DNA from: Symbiodinium natans
Lineage: Eukaryota; Sar; Dinophyceae; Suessiales; Symbiodiniaceae
DNA length: 64,000 bases
Direction of reading: 5' to 3'
NCBI GenBank assembly: GCA_905221605.1
Contig: CAJNDS010000669.1
Coordinates: 207,415 to 271,414 of the forward strand
Shown: positions 30,040 to 40,429 of the stretch, one piece after another
Layout of the letters: each line of letters begins with the position of its first letter
Position numbering within the stretch: position 1 is the first letter of the stretch
Translations under genes and position numbers: made by a program
The notes under the pieces: generated by a model
What the model was told of the DNA's origin: nothing
Seen by the model: only the letters and a program-made list of their open reading frames with translations
The model's database searches: none

Positions 30040-32640
30040 AGTGTAGGCAGGAGCCTGCCTTTGTGCCGCCTGGCATACGACTGGCAGATCTCCCCAGGCT
30101 ATAAACTGCACACTTTCTCTGTTACACTTCCAAAAACTATCAAAGTGCCATGTCCCACACATTCAGCAACTCCAAATAGTGTCAAAAGCTGCATGTAGCT
30201 AGTATTCTCGGCACTGTAGAAAACATCATGCCGTGTGCAAAGCAGGGCAACACGGTGCACATTCAAGACAGTCCGCCGAGGCCTTTGTGGGTTGGTGTTG
30301 CGGGCGTATGTCAGAGTTGGTTGAGCGTTTTTGTAGCCCAAAGCCTCAAACCCCTGCGCCCCAAAACTCTCATAGGACTGGCTTGGAGGCGATTACGGAA
30401 CACAAATGCTGAGCCCGTAGCATTTAAACTAACCTAACACCTACAGCGTTTTGGAGAATGCTCACCGGCTCCCAACGCTGTAAACATTTCTGCTGTCATC
30501 CTGTAGGTTCCGGGGGCATCCCCTTCCAAACGTACAACAGAGTTACTCCAGATATCATTGTGTCGAGTTGCAGACCTGCTTAAGCCTTAAAGCATCGCTT
30601 GGCTTGCGCTTGGCTTTTGCTCGGCCTTGTTGCAGCAAGGTGCTTTTGGATTGTTTTGGTCCACCGGTGTTTATCCAGGCGTTGCGTGTTGATGTAACAT
30701 TACCACAAGAACCTGGCTTGGTGTGGCTTGGTTGTTGACGATAGCTTCTGCTTCTCTGAGTGGGAAAGTGGACCCGAAAGTACCAAACGAATGGAAGACT
30801 TCATCTGCAAAATCGGCGATGACACCCGAAACAGTGGCGCCTGCTGCAGGGGAGCTGGGGCGGGAGCTTGCCTTTGTGCTGCCACCTGGCATTCGACAGG
30901 CAGATGCGCTTTCAAAAACAAAGCCATTTGCCAAACATTCCGCGAAGATCTCAAGCAACTGCGCGGGTTTTACAAGAGTCAGAGATATTCGATCGGCTTT
31001 TCATGATCGGCATGGAACATGAAATCACGACAGCAAAATTACCGACCCGGCGAATGCAATTTCGAAAGGCGCATGGCAGAACCTGGAATCTGTTTAGGGT
31101 TTAGGGTTCAGGTTATAGGGTTTAGGTCGAGGTGCGCCGCAACTTTTCTCTCGCACAAACCCAGCTATGCTTGCTGTTCGGCAGCTGCAGACACTGCAGC
31201 GTACAGCAGTCGAGGTGCTGGTGGCTGCAAGAGCGTTAACAGTTTGCCACTCCAAATGCTATAAGCTGCGCATTTCTTGGTGGCCAGCACTTCCAAAAAC
31301 TATCAAATTGCCACGTCCCACACATTCGGCAACTCAAAAAATAGTTTCAACAGCTGCTTTTCCTAGTTTCTCGGCACGGTAGACAAACGTACTCGCATGC
31401 GGTGTGCAAATCAGGGTCCGGATTAACTTTCAGTTCCAACATGGTGCACATTCAAGCATCTTCCGTTTTCGGGACCTCAAACAATTAACACCAACAGCGC
31501 TTTGGAGAAGCTGCAAACTTTACACTGTAAACATTTCTGCTGTCATTTGCTCTCGACCCTGTAGGTTCCGGGGGCATCCCCTTCCAAACGTACAACAGAG
31601 TTACTCCAGATACCATTGTGGAGTTGCAGACGTGCTTAAGCCTCAAAGCATCGCTTGGCTTGCGCTTGACTTTGTTCCTCAAGTACCAAACGAACCCTGG
31701 AAGACTTCATCTGCAAGACCCTTCATCTTCCGCAATGGCACCCGAAACAGTGGCGCCTGTTTCGGGGGAGCGGAGGCAGGAGCTTGCCTTTGTGCTGCCA
31801 CCTGACATTCGATGTACGAAAGTCAGCGAATGCAATTTTCAAAAGGCATATGTTATGGCAGAACCTGGAATGTCTCGAGCAGTTTGCCACTCCGAATGCT
31901 ATAAACTGCACATACATTTCCTGGTGACCAGCACCTCCAACAACAGTCAAAGTGCCATGCCCCGGCACATTCGGCAACTCCAAATAGTTTCAACAGCTGC
32001 TTTTCCTAGTTTTCCCGCGCTGCAAAACGCGGTCCGAATTTACTTTCAGCTCCAACACGATGCACATTAACGCTGTCCGTCCGTTCTTCGGCACCTCCAA
32101 ACAATAACACCTACAGCGCTCAGCGCTTGTGAGAGAAAGGCCCCACTTTGCTCTCGACCTTGTAGGTTTCGGGAGCAACCCCTTCCAAACGTCCAACAGA
32201 AGTTACTCCGGATATCATTGTGTGGAGTTGCAGACGTTCTTAAGCCCTAAAGCATCTCTTGGCCTTCGTTTGGATTTGCTGATGTTTTTGGATTACTTGG
32301 ATATTGGGGAAAAGACGTGTGTTGATGAAACACTTGACGAGAAGTTTGGCTTGGCGTGTCTTGCTTGTTGACGATAGCTTCTGATTCTCTGGGTGGGAAG
32401 GTGCACCCGAAAGTACACAAGGAACCCTGGAAGACTTCATCTCACCCGAAACAGTGGCGCCTGCTTCGGGGGGGCGTAGGCGGGAGCTTGCCTTTGTGCC
32501 ACCTGGAATATGGAGGAATGCCGTCAACTCGTCGGCATCTCGGGCAGCGACAGCACTCAAAGCAGCGGCGCCTGGGGAACGGCAGGAGCTGGCGTTCGCG
32601 CGCCCGCCTGGCAGACGACAGAGGGTGTGAGGTTGAGTAC
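30040..32640. repeat. diverged repeat block, three long units and five short modules
   Basis: Three units share the order GCTATAAACTGCACA..., CACATTCGGCAACTC..., TTCCGGGGGCATCCCCTTCC..., ACTTCATCTGC..., GGAGCTTGCCTTTGTG. They begin near 30098, 31259 and 31900. A module around GGAGCTTGCCTTTGTG is also found near 30051 and 32590, giving five copies. On the minus strand the module reads (M/I)PGG-(S)TKASS...SP-GATVSG; on the plus strand it reads ETVAPASGE-R-ELAFVLPPGIR. A short TTTAGGG stretch separates units 1 and 2 (31092-31125). I cannot decide whether either strand is translated. Confidence 0.7.
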
Positions 32641-32644
32641 CCAA

Positions 32645-33950
32645 CCTCCTTGATCCGCCTGGATCCTTGTCAGACTTACAACCTCGAACCCTAAACTGTA
32701 TGGATGCTGAAAGCTTTACTTGCACAAAATCACTTGAAAGCAGAATTCGAAGGCAAAACCCTGAATCCCCTAGCCCTGAATCACCAAAACCCGCAAACCC
32801 TCGAAAACTCTACCGGTAGATCCGAAACTCCTGGGTTCGTCGGCCAACCTGTCCTACAGCCCCAAACTCCGGAACATCCTGAACCCAACACTTTCAAAAC
32901 CTAAAACCGCAAACTCCAGAAACTCCTGAACCCAAATTGTTCAACCCTAAACCCTAAACCCTAAACCCTAAACCCTAAACCCCAAACTCACCTCCCCCCC
33001 CCCCCGCCGCCGGAGCCACCTGGACCTGCAACCCCTCCGTCGAGGAGGCGACTTTGCGACGCTGCTGGAAGCTGCGGCCATCCTCACACATTGTACTCAA
33101 GGTTTTGAGCGGGTTTAGGGTTTAGGGTTTGGGTTTTGGGTTTTGGGTTTAGGAGGAGTTTAGGGGTTTGGGATTTCTTGGACTCAGGGCGCCCTCCCGA
33201 AGTACCCACCCCGTCCCCCTCCTCCTAAGGCGGCACCGCTTCTGGCGGTCTTCAGGGCATCTCAAAGGCTACTTTTGCGATCGGGGTTTAAGGTTTGTGG
33301 CTTTGGCGTTTCTTTTAACAGCTTTGGGGAATTTGGGGAAAATTTTGGGGTTCAGGGTTTCGGGGTGCAGGCAGCAAGCTAAGCAAATCACACCAGTGGT
33401 TGAGACCAGATTTGATTTGGGTGTTGATCCGTGTTCTAGCGATATCTAAGGGTTTCGTTCACCCTTCGCCTTAAAGCTTCGGGGTTCGACCTAGAAACAT
33501 CCCCACCCCCCCACCTTTGTCAAGCTATTGAGCTGAGGACGGCGCAGGCGCGGCCAGGAGGTTCACTTTGGGACCTCCTGGGAAAGACCTGAGACACCGG
33601 CGCTAGGTGGCCCACCATGATGCAGCGCTTTGTGGAGGTGCAACTGATGATGTTGGACACTTTTAGTGTGCTCCCCCCCCCCCCCCCCCCCGGAAAAGTC
33701 AAAGCTCTCTACTAAGCGGTCCGTGGGGATTTGATGCGTTTTTCATAGTGATAAATCTAAGCGGGGTTGGATACGAAAGTGATGTGAACGGCCCCGGGCG
33801 ATTTTTTGGGGGTCGTGGAAAGGAGGAAGATTCAAAAGCACGGCCGTGAAGACAAGAGACCAGGGCATGAAAATGCAGAGCCCGGGGACAGAGCATGGAC
33901 ATTGAATATTAAAGAGGGTCCCCAAACAGTGCTCATCATGGGAGGTCCGG
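32645..33950. other. intergenic: telomere-like arrays and a C run
   Basis: Degenerate CCCTAAA words at 32690-32935 lead into a clean array (32945-32983). TTTAGGG-like repeats follow in the opposite orientation (33113-33160). A run of about 20 C is at 33671-33690. No exon supported. Confidence 0.5.
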
Positions 33951-33954
33951 GTGG

Positions 33955-34338
33955 CTAGTGGACCACCCCTTTGTCAAATTGATCGGAACTGCTTTTCTCA
34001 TACGGGTGTGTACGATAATCAGGGATCCCTAATATAGACCCCCAAATAGTAGGATCCTCTAATAATAAGGACGCCAGTAAGGTACCCCTAATATCGTAAA
34101 CTCCCATATGGCCATTGTTGAGGAAGCTCTTAGTTTGGGCGAAGTTATTCCAGGCTTTCGGGGTCTCGGGAGAGAGAACAACAGCAATAACAACAGCAAT
34201 GCTTGCGAAAATGATGAAACCAACGATCCTACCAACAATTAGATCAACAAGAAGAAACGATGAGAACAACAACAGGGGTAACAAGAAGAAGTAACAACTG
34301 CTTAACAGCAAGACTCTTGGCTCGAATAGCTCATTCAA
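33955..34338 (-). CDS. candidate hydrophobic protein ending in repeat-derived sequence
   Basis: A 127-codon minus frame starts MNELFEPR and has two strongly hydrophobic stretches of about 20 residues each (LLLSSCYFFLLPLLLFSSFL, then VGFIIFASIAVVIAVVL), which could be a membrane hairpin. Its C-terminal half (PTIWGSILGIPDYR) is the translation of a dispersed repeat also seen at 28.9 and 29.2 kb, so that half is likely not a genuine protein sequence. It lies just downstream of the LRR gene on the same strand. Confidence 0.3.
   Translation of the reverse strand: MNELFEPRVLLLSSCYFFLLPLLLFSSFLLVDLIVGRIVGFIIFASIAVVIAVVLSPETPKAWNNFAQTKSFLNNGHMGVYDIRGTLLASLLLEDPTIWGSILGIPDYRTHPYEKSSSDQFDKGVVH
34010..34110 (+). 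repeat. dispersed repeat, copy 3
   Basis: Carries GACCCCCAAATAGTAGGATCC and flanking ATAATCAGGGATCCCTAATA, matching the 28905-28985 copy in the same orientation and 29165-29235 in inverse orientation. Confidence 0.55.
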
Positions 34339-34347
34339 GGCTGCTGC

Positions 34348-35906
34348 TGAGGCATAGGCAACTTCGGCCGGCTCGTCTGCTTTGTGAAGGTCTGGATAAG
34401 GCCCTCATCCACCTTCTGCTGAATAACATCCTGCCATGTTGCGTCCATCCCGCTTGCTTCGGGGTTTCGCGTTCTGGCCTTTGCGATGTTGGGCTACCGG
34501 GATCTTCGGGGTTTAGGGCTCACTTGCTGCTAAGACATGGGTCGTGCTGCCGCACTTCCCTCTACTGCGTGGAGACTGTCAAAGCGTGAGCCCGCACAAA
34601 CATGGGTCAAACATGTGGTCCTCGGCAATGTAGTTGTTCTCTAAGCGGAGATACAAAGGAATGCCTGGTGGGAATGCAGTGCAGTCCCTTGCTTGTTCTG
34701 CTTTGGTTTCAATAAATTTATTGCTTGCTTCAAAGCCGGGCTGTGTACAACTCTGACACGATCCAGCTGTCCGGCCTTTCTCCGGATCTTGCGGGTTGGA
34801 TCGAGGGTACCTAGCACCGAAGTAGGTCAAACACACACGACGCACAAGCACCCACAGGGCACAAGTCGCTCGTCTCGATGGCGTCCATCAGCGAGGTAAA
34901 GCCCTCGGTCGTAATGGCACAATCTGACAGATGCCTGGCAAGCTCAAGCAAAGAGTTCAGGGTTTGATCTTGTCGTTAGCCGACCAAGTCTCGGAGCCCG
35001 ACAGCCAGAACCAGGGGGGGGGGGGGGGAGGAGGGCACGCAATGAGTCCCTGCCCTAAACCCAAAGCTTCCACACGCCCCACGAAACACATGACCGGAGC
35101 GCAGCTCCCATGGCGCAACTTCTGGAGCGACTTGCCTCAGAGCGCTTCTCAGATGGTAAGTTGCAGAGCAGGGTAGGGGGGGGGGGGGGGCCCTGGTCAA
35201 ATTGCAACGGGATGCTCCCTACATCCTACGACCTGATGGAACTGAGCCGGCCGCCCAGACAGAAAGTTGGCCAGTGACAGCATGACCTGCGAGGCTCTTT
35301 GGGGGGTTTAGGCGAAGGGGGCTTACAGGGTTTCGTAAGACGGCCTGGTCATCCAGCGTGGAGCATCCGTACATCCGATAGCGGATGACCTGGGCGGCAG
35401 ACTGTGCCTGAGGATCCTCCCAAACCCGCAAGCTCTGAGCGACGCAGCGACGCAGCTAAACCGACAAGCCCGCCCCGTAAAATGAGCCCCCAGACAGTGA
35501 GGACCATCATTCACTCGTGAGTAACTTGATGATAGCTGCACTGATTAGGGTGCTCTTAGAAGCGATCTAGTATTCTAGTATTCAAGAGAGGATGCCAGGT
35601 GCAACCACATAACAAATTATCTGTGTCATCTGTCAAGTTGTGCACTGGCCTTGGCCCCCGCGACGCCCATCGAAACGAAGAGCGTCTGGGCATATCAAGT
35701 GCATGCGGGATTGTTGCCTCTGAAATTCCTTGTCAGTCGCCAGGACTTGGTCGAGTTGAGTCAAAGGCAGCCGGCTACTATTGACCGGAAAAACTTCTCT
35801 ACCCGAATTTCATTGTGGCGAACACAGAACTGCCTCAAACTGGTCGATGGTCAGCATGTTGCACGAGACATCCAGCTCTTGGACGACTGGGGCATCAGCG
35901 TCCGGC
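34348..35906 (-). CDS. leucine-rich-repeat protein, partial
   Basis: LRR proteins form solenoids for protein binding. Minus pieces in order: 35906-35824 between CCCAG|G and a GT donor (VVQELDVSCNMLTIDQFEAV), about 35763-35640 (LTQLDQVLATDKEFQRQQ and DALRFDGRR, like an LRR cap), about 35440-35342 (QVIRYRMYGCSTLDDQAV), 35286-35233 between CTCGCAG|G and a GT donor (VMLSLANFLSGRPAQFHQ), 34970-34850 (ARHLSDCAITTEGFTSLMDA), 34780-34600 (GIPLYLRLENNYIAEDHMFD, then a possible GC donor) and 34486-34348 (WQDVIQQKVDEGLIQTF, stop TGA). Three pieces fit the L-x2-L-x-L-x2-N/C pattern of ribonuclease-inhibitor-type repeats. Some joins are not in a proven phase and upstream exons are missing. Confidence 0.5.
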
Positions 35907-35909
35907 CTG

Positions 35910-36725
35910 GGCAGGAACCATGTAATTTGCTGTGCGCCGCCCTCAGAAGTAGGGTTGCCAGTCTATGGTCTGCAGCCGGTGTCTGTTTGTGTGTTTGTTT
36001 TCGCCCCGCCCTCAGAAGTAGGAGTGGGTAGCCCATACGGGTTCTCCTATGGGGGCTTACCTGGTTCAGCTATGCATTTGTTTGTGCATGTTTTGCTGTG
36101 ACACCATGGTGCCCAGTGCCACCACTACCACAACACTTGGGCTTTCCCCTGATCCCGAAAACCCAATGGTAACCTTGGCAGCAATGTCTTCGCAGGAATC
36201 AGAGCATTGAAGGCTGATACTTCCCCCCACAAGATGGCCACGTAGAGGCTATGCTGCACGCGGCGCCTTCGAAATATTGAATTTCAAAGGATCCATGCGG
36301 GAATTGACGCAGCACGCCCGCAGACTAGACACAGCGTGAGCATGACGGGTCCTCAACACTCAAGGGGCGGGTGGAGGGCGCGAGGCGGAGCGCGCGGAGG
36401 GCGCCGAGTCTGGGCCTTTTGTCGTTTCCCACACCCGCGAACGGGATGTCTCGGCTCCCGGCTCCTTGTCCTCGCCCCCCCGGACCAGTGAACCGGACAT
36501 CGCCTCCCCATCGCCCCCCTCTCGTGGAATTATTTCCTCTCCCTTCCTCCCTTGACCATTTCCTCTTCGCGGCCTCTTCCGTCAGAACGCGATCCGATAG
36601 CCGGCCTTCCGCGTTGAAGCGCTAAAAGAGAACCCAACCCCAAGACACCCCAAGAAGGTTCAAGAAAACAACGAGCTTGCGCAGAATCGACGTTAAGCGT
36701 CCAAGACACCCCCACCCCAAGAGCT
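35910..36725. other. no supported gene
   Basis: A direct repeat of GCCGCCCTCAGAAGTAGG-type sequence occurs at 35936-35953 and 36005-36022. A GC-rich plus frame of 84 codons (36371-36625) is Pro/Arg-rich and may be non-coding. Confidence 0.35.
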
Positions 36726-37313
36726 TTGGCTTCTGAGCTCACCCAAGCATCAGAAGAATTTGGGGCTGTCCCCAAGAAACCCCGCACAAGGCTCAGGCCC
36801 CCCAACCCTCAATTGAGCGAAGCTTCCCTCTTTGCTCCAGGAGCGCCGTCAGCATGGCCTGAAGCCCTTCCAGCATCGCCTTGCAGGGCTCTTTTCGTGT
36901 TTTCACTGCATGTGGGTTGTGGGCTCTCAGAAACACGGCTGACACGCCAAAACGCCGAGCAGCGCCATGGAAGACAAGACGAAGCGTTGCTGCGACAAAG
37001 CGCGTTTCACTTGAGGACCATCAGACGGAAGCACGACAAGGCCATGGTACATCGTGCCGGGGCTTGTTGTTGCGACGTGGGATTGGGTGCTACGGAGGCC
37101 TTTACGATGGAACCGCAGAACCGTGTGGATTACTGGCGCCTTTACGATAAACGAGCCCCTTCAGTATGCAGACAGCTTCAACCTGAGCAAGCACAGAAGA
37201 TGGTGCAGCTAGGATGGTGGGCATCACAAGCACTCGGTGCTTCGTCTGTGAATCCAGGTCACTACTGCTTACCCATCGAACCCCAACAACACTTTTCAGG
37301 TTCAGGGCCTTGA
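36726..37313 (+). CDS. 195-codon open frame, strand and coding status uncertain
   Basis: This is the longest uninterrupted plus-strand frame in the window. It starts MASELTQASEEFGAV, has a basic middle (TIRRKHDKAMVHR) and a C-terminal part RVDYWRLYDKRAPSV and WWASQALGASS. No family is recognised. The minus strand under it also has plausible pieces (VLVMPTILAAPSSVLAQVEA at 37240-37180), so it may be the antisense shadow of minus exons. If real, it would break the otherwise minus-strand arrangement. Confidence 0.25.
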   Translation: MASELTQASEEFGAVPKKPRTRLRPPNPQLSEASLFAPGAPSAWPEALPASPCRALFVFSLHVGCGLSETRLTRQNAEQRHGRQDEALLRQSAFHLRTIRRKHDKAMVHRAGACCCDVGLGATEAFTMEPQNRVDYWRLYDKRAPSVCRQLQPEQAQKMVQLGWWASQALGASSVNPGHYCLPIEPQQHFSGSGP

Positions 37314-37569
37314 GGGGGCTTGGGGGTTACAAGTTTAGGATCTGCTGTTTAGGCCTTGTAAGCTTTTGGGGGGCACGATTCAACAGATTCAACAGGCTGA
37401 GTCAACCCCCAGGATGGCCGCCTGAAAAGCCTCTGGCGTGCCGAGACGGCCCCGCCCTGCCCAAGAGATCGTTCGAGCTTGCTTTCCAGGGGGCTGCCGC
37501 ATTTCAATATTTAGGGGTTTTGCGTATGGCGTTCATGAGGTGTGAAGTTTAAAGGTCTTTTCAGGGTTT

Positions 37570-38046
37570 AGGATTTACAGTTCAATTTTTGCCCAAGAAG
37601 AGGCTCGCGCTGGTCCATGGAGCTGTGGACAACTTGCCCGACATGGCCAGCAATGGCAACGACATCTGTTTCCGTCGCGCGTTGAGGTTTGGGGGGCCTT
37701 CGCAGGACATTCAGGTGCATCTTAGCAGGGTTTAGATTTAGGGGAGTGCCAAACAAAAGCTGCACCAGGAATAGAACACCCCCCCCCCCCCCCGTTGACA
37801 ACAACCCCCCCCCCCCCCCCCGCCCTTCGCCACCAACTCCCCCCCATCGCCACCCCCCCCCCCCCCCCCCCTGCGCAGGCCTTTGACCTCAATGCCAGCG
37901 GGCGTTTGCTGAAGGATGGGGCCCTGTGCCTGGGAGCTCAAGGGTCGGGCTTTCTGGGACTTGATACCGACATTATGGATACCAGAGGGGCTCTTTATCT
38001 CCTTCTTCAATTCTCGACTAGATCGCTCCCACTAACATCGTCGTGA
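37570..38046 (+). other. two strand-ambiguous coding-looking segments
   Basis: Plus reading: PKKRLALVHGAVDNLPDMAS (37590-37730) and, after a long C tract and TGCGCAG|G, AFDLNASGRLLKDGALCLGA (37880-38010), faintly like one strand of a ricin-type trefoil. Minus reading of the same DNA: ETDVVAIAGHVGQVVHSSMD and KSQKARPLSSQAQGPILQQT. The C tract in front of CAG|G favours plus; the strand of neighbouring genes favours minus. I cannot decide. Confidence 0.25.
37779..37870 (+). repeat. C-run cluster
   Basis: Four C runs of about 10-20 bases separated by short spacers. On the plus strand they would serve as a polypyrimidine tract before TGCGCAG. Confidence 0.9.
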
Positions 38047-38049
38047 ACC

Positions 38050-38915
38050 AGCGACAAGCATGGGCAGCCTGGTTCTATGCTGGCTTCTTTCGGGCTTTTC
38101 GATGTGCTTTCTGCGTTTAGGGTTTAAGGAGGGTCTGCTGGCCATGTTTCAAGTGTTCCTGGGCTTGCGGTACATATAGCCGATGTCCAGCCCTATTCTC
38201 AAGAGCGTCGAGGGGGCTCAGTGCTCCCAGAGAAGAGACGCAAAGTCTGAGCATGCCACAAAATATCCCGCCATGATGCCGAAGAACGCAAGGGGGGCTG
38301 CTATCGAGGCAAGGGTGGATTGATGGCAGGGTCATCAAACCTTAGGTTAGTGGCGGTCAAGGGCGCAAGGTTACCTTGATCTCCAAGGCTATTCATGTCT
38401 GTGTGCACACGCGTTTAGGGGACACTTAAAGCATGCTCTCGCCATTTACAAGCCGAGTTGGGTGTACTTCTCTCACGTAATTACAAAGGTCTTTAGGTTG
38501 CTGCTGGGTGCCGAGAAATGCTAACCGAGATATCGATCTGTCACCCGGATAAATGTTTCTGCTCAGCTCCCTTTGTCCGAGCAACTGTTGCCATCAGCTT
38601 GAGACGTGAGGGGGATGATGTGCGAAACAAAGCGAATGGCTCTGGCCCAAGCTCACTTCTTCTGAATGGGACTCAACTGGCTCGGCATGGATGAGGTGAG
38701 CGGGGCGTTGGATTCACTCTGACACGAAGCTGCAACAGAATCAGATCACGATGGCGTCAGGTAACACCCTGAATTGCAAACAATTCACAACGGCATCTGA
38801 CTTAATGGCTTAATGCTGACTGTTGACTTCATATATTCCTTGATTCGTCGAGCCTTGCAAGATGACCAGCCGAGGCACACCTCAACCCGGACCTTCAAGA
38901 GCTGAAGCCCTCTGC
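38050..38915. other. no supported gene
   Basis: Plus frames at 38185-38330 and 38575-38692 (SLRREGDDVRNKANGSG) and the minus frame at 38338-38120 are open, but none has splice or family support. Confidence 0.35.
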
Positions 38916-38919
38916 CTAT

Positions 38920-39225
38920 TCATTCCACCCCCCCCCCCACGGCCACCTCTCCAGAAGAAGGCTCTTTTCTCATAGGGACGCGGGGGGCCGCCTTCTTGGA
39001 ACGTGTCGGACGCATCGCGTGAGCTGAGCTGTCGTCGACTTCTCGGGAACCCTCAACCGACGTGTGCTGTGCTCGCATAAGATGTGGCCACGACAGCTCG
39101 AACCAGGACCCAGTACAGCGCCGTTCCGGGCCTTGCAGCATGTACTGAAATAAGCTCTCTACCCCTCTACTCACGTGCCCAAAGGACGCGGGGTCTAAGT
39201 CTAAATCAAGCAGCCAAGCGAACAC
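38920..39225 (-). CDS. candidate exon, unidentified
   Basis: A 101-codon minus frame reads AWLLDLDLDPASFGHVSRGV, ESLFQYMLQGPE, then a charged run (EVDDSSAHAM, RPTRSKKAAPRVPMRKEPSS). It looks like a structured segment followed by a disordered tail. It ends at a C-run tract (plus strand) near 38928. No family recognised. Confidence 0.35.
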   Translation of the reverse strand: MFAWLLDLDLDPASFGHVSRGVESLFQYMLQGPERRCTGSWFELSWPHLMRAQHTSVEGSREVDDSSAHAMRPTRSKKAAPRVPMRKEPSSGEVAVGGGVE

Positions 39226-39420
39226 GAGATCAGAGTCTGATTGAAAAGCGCCGGCTACAGAGCAGTCTGATAACAGAGTAACCAGCAGAGCGCGTCCGCT
39301 TTGACTTCCCTCAGGCTGGTTCTCGCGCCGGTCTCACCAGAGCGGAGCTCACACCACCATCTGCCCTTGCTCTTCCAGGAACCTGGACTCCCAACATACA
39401 GCGGGGCATGCCCCCGAATT

Positions 39421-39905
39421 CTCACCCTAAACCTTAACCCTTAAACCCTAAGCCCGATATACCCTAAACCCTAAACCCCCCCTAACCCTAAACCCTAAAC
39501 CCTAAACCCTAAACCCTAAACCCTAAACCCTAAACCCTAAACCCTAAACCCTAAACCCTAAACCCTAAACCCTAAACCCTAAACCCTAAACCCTAAACCC
39601 TAACCGTAGACTCTAAACCCGAAACCCTTAACCCTTAACCCTTACCCTGAACCCTAGGTTTAAGGCTAAGGGTTGGTTTGGTTTCGGGTTGGGGTTTCTA
39701 CCTGCACTCTAAGCCCCCGAAACCCTAAACCTCCTCGGGTACCTACCATGGTCCCTCCTTCAAAAGGGGACCCCGATATACCCTTATCTACACCCCAAAC
39801 CCTAGACCCTAAAACCCTAAACCCTAACCTTAATCCTTAAACCTAAACCCTGAAACCCTGAACCCCTAAACCCTAGCCCGGTATCTCTTCGAGGCACTTC
39901 TCCAG
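39421..39905 (+). repeat. telomere-type array, CCCTAAA, clean core 39487-39602
   Basis: Sixteen to seventeen perfect CCCTAAA units form the core. Degenerate versions (CCCTTAA, CCCTGAA and similar) extend on both sides to about 39660 and again at 39790-39885. Confidence 0.95.
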
Positions 39906-39989
39906 GGAGGGCGTCTGATGACGATTGGGATCCCGGATGCCCTTGTTATTGAGGTCGCAGTACCTTGGCTTAAGGCTTATGGTCTTCTT

Positions 39990-40425
39990 GGGCTTAGGAT
40001 GGGAGGGTTTAGGGTTTGGGGTTTAGGGTTGAGGATAGGAGGGCTTAGGGTTTTGGGTTGAGGGTTAGAAACAGATCTACTCCCCCCCCCAGATCATCAG
40101 CCCTAAACCAGAGATTGCCATGGAGCTTCTGAACAACAGCTGCGCATGGTGCTGCCCGAACTGAGCCAGAAATCCTAAACCCCAAAGCCCCTAACCCTAA
40201 ACCCCAAACCCTAAACCCTAAAAAAAAAATGAAAAAAGCCCTCAACCCCAAGACCCCTAAGACCCGCAGTCCCAGACCCTTGATGTTCGCCTTTGCTGGG
40301 GCCCCTGGCGACCACCAGGCTTCCCTGGTATTCGGGTCGGATCTCTGAAGTGTCTGCAATGCGGAAAGGGTGCTTGCCGTGGGTTTGAGGGTTTAAGGGT
40401 TCAAGGGTTCCAGGGTTCAAGGCCC
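39990..40425 (+). repeat. degenerate telomere-like words in alternating orientation
   Basis: TTTAGGG-like words at 40003-40065, CCCTAAA at 40180-40222 and TTTAAGGG/TTCAAGGG at 40388-40420 alternate in orientation within 420 bases. Confidence 0.7.
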
Positions 40426-40429
40426 AATT

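Noticed and set aside
35651-36031. 126-codon plus frame
   Set aside because: It is antisense to the LRR exons, whose minus reading has motif and splice support.
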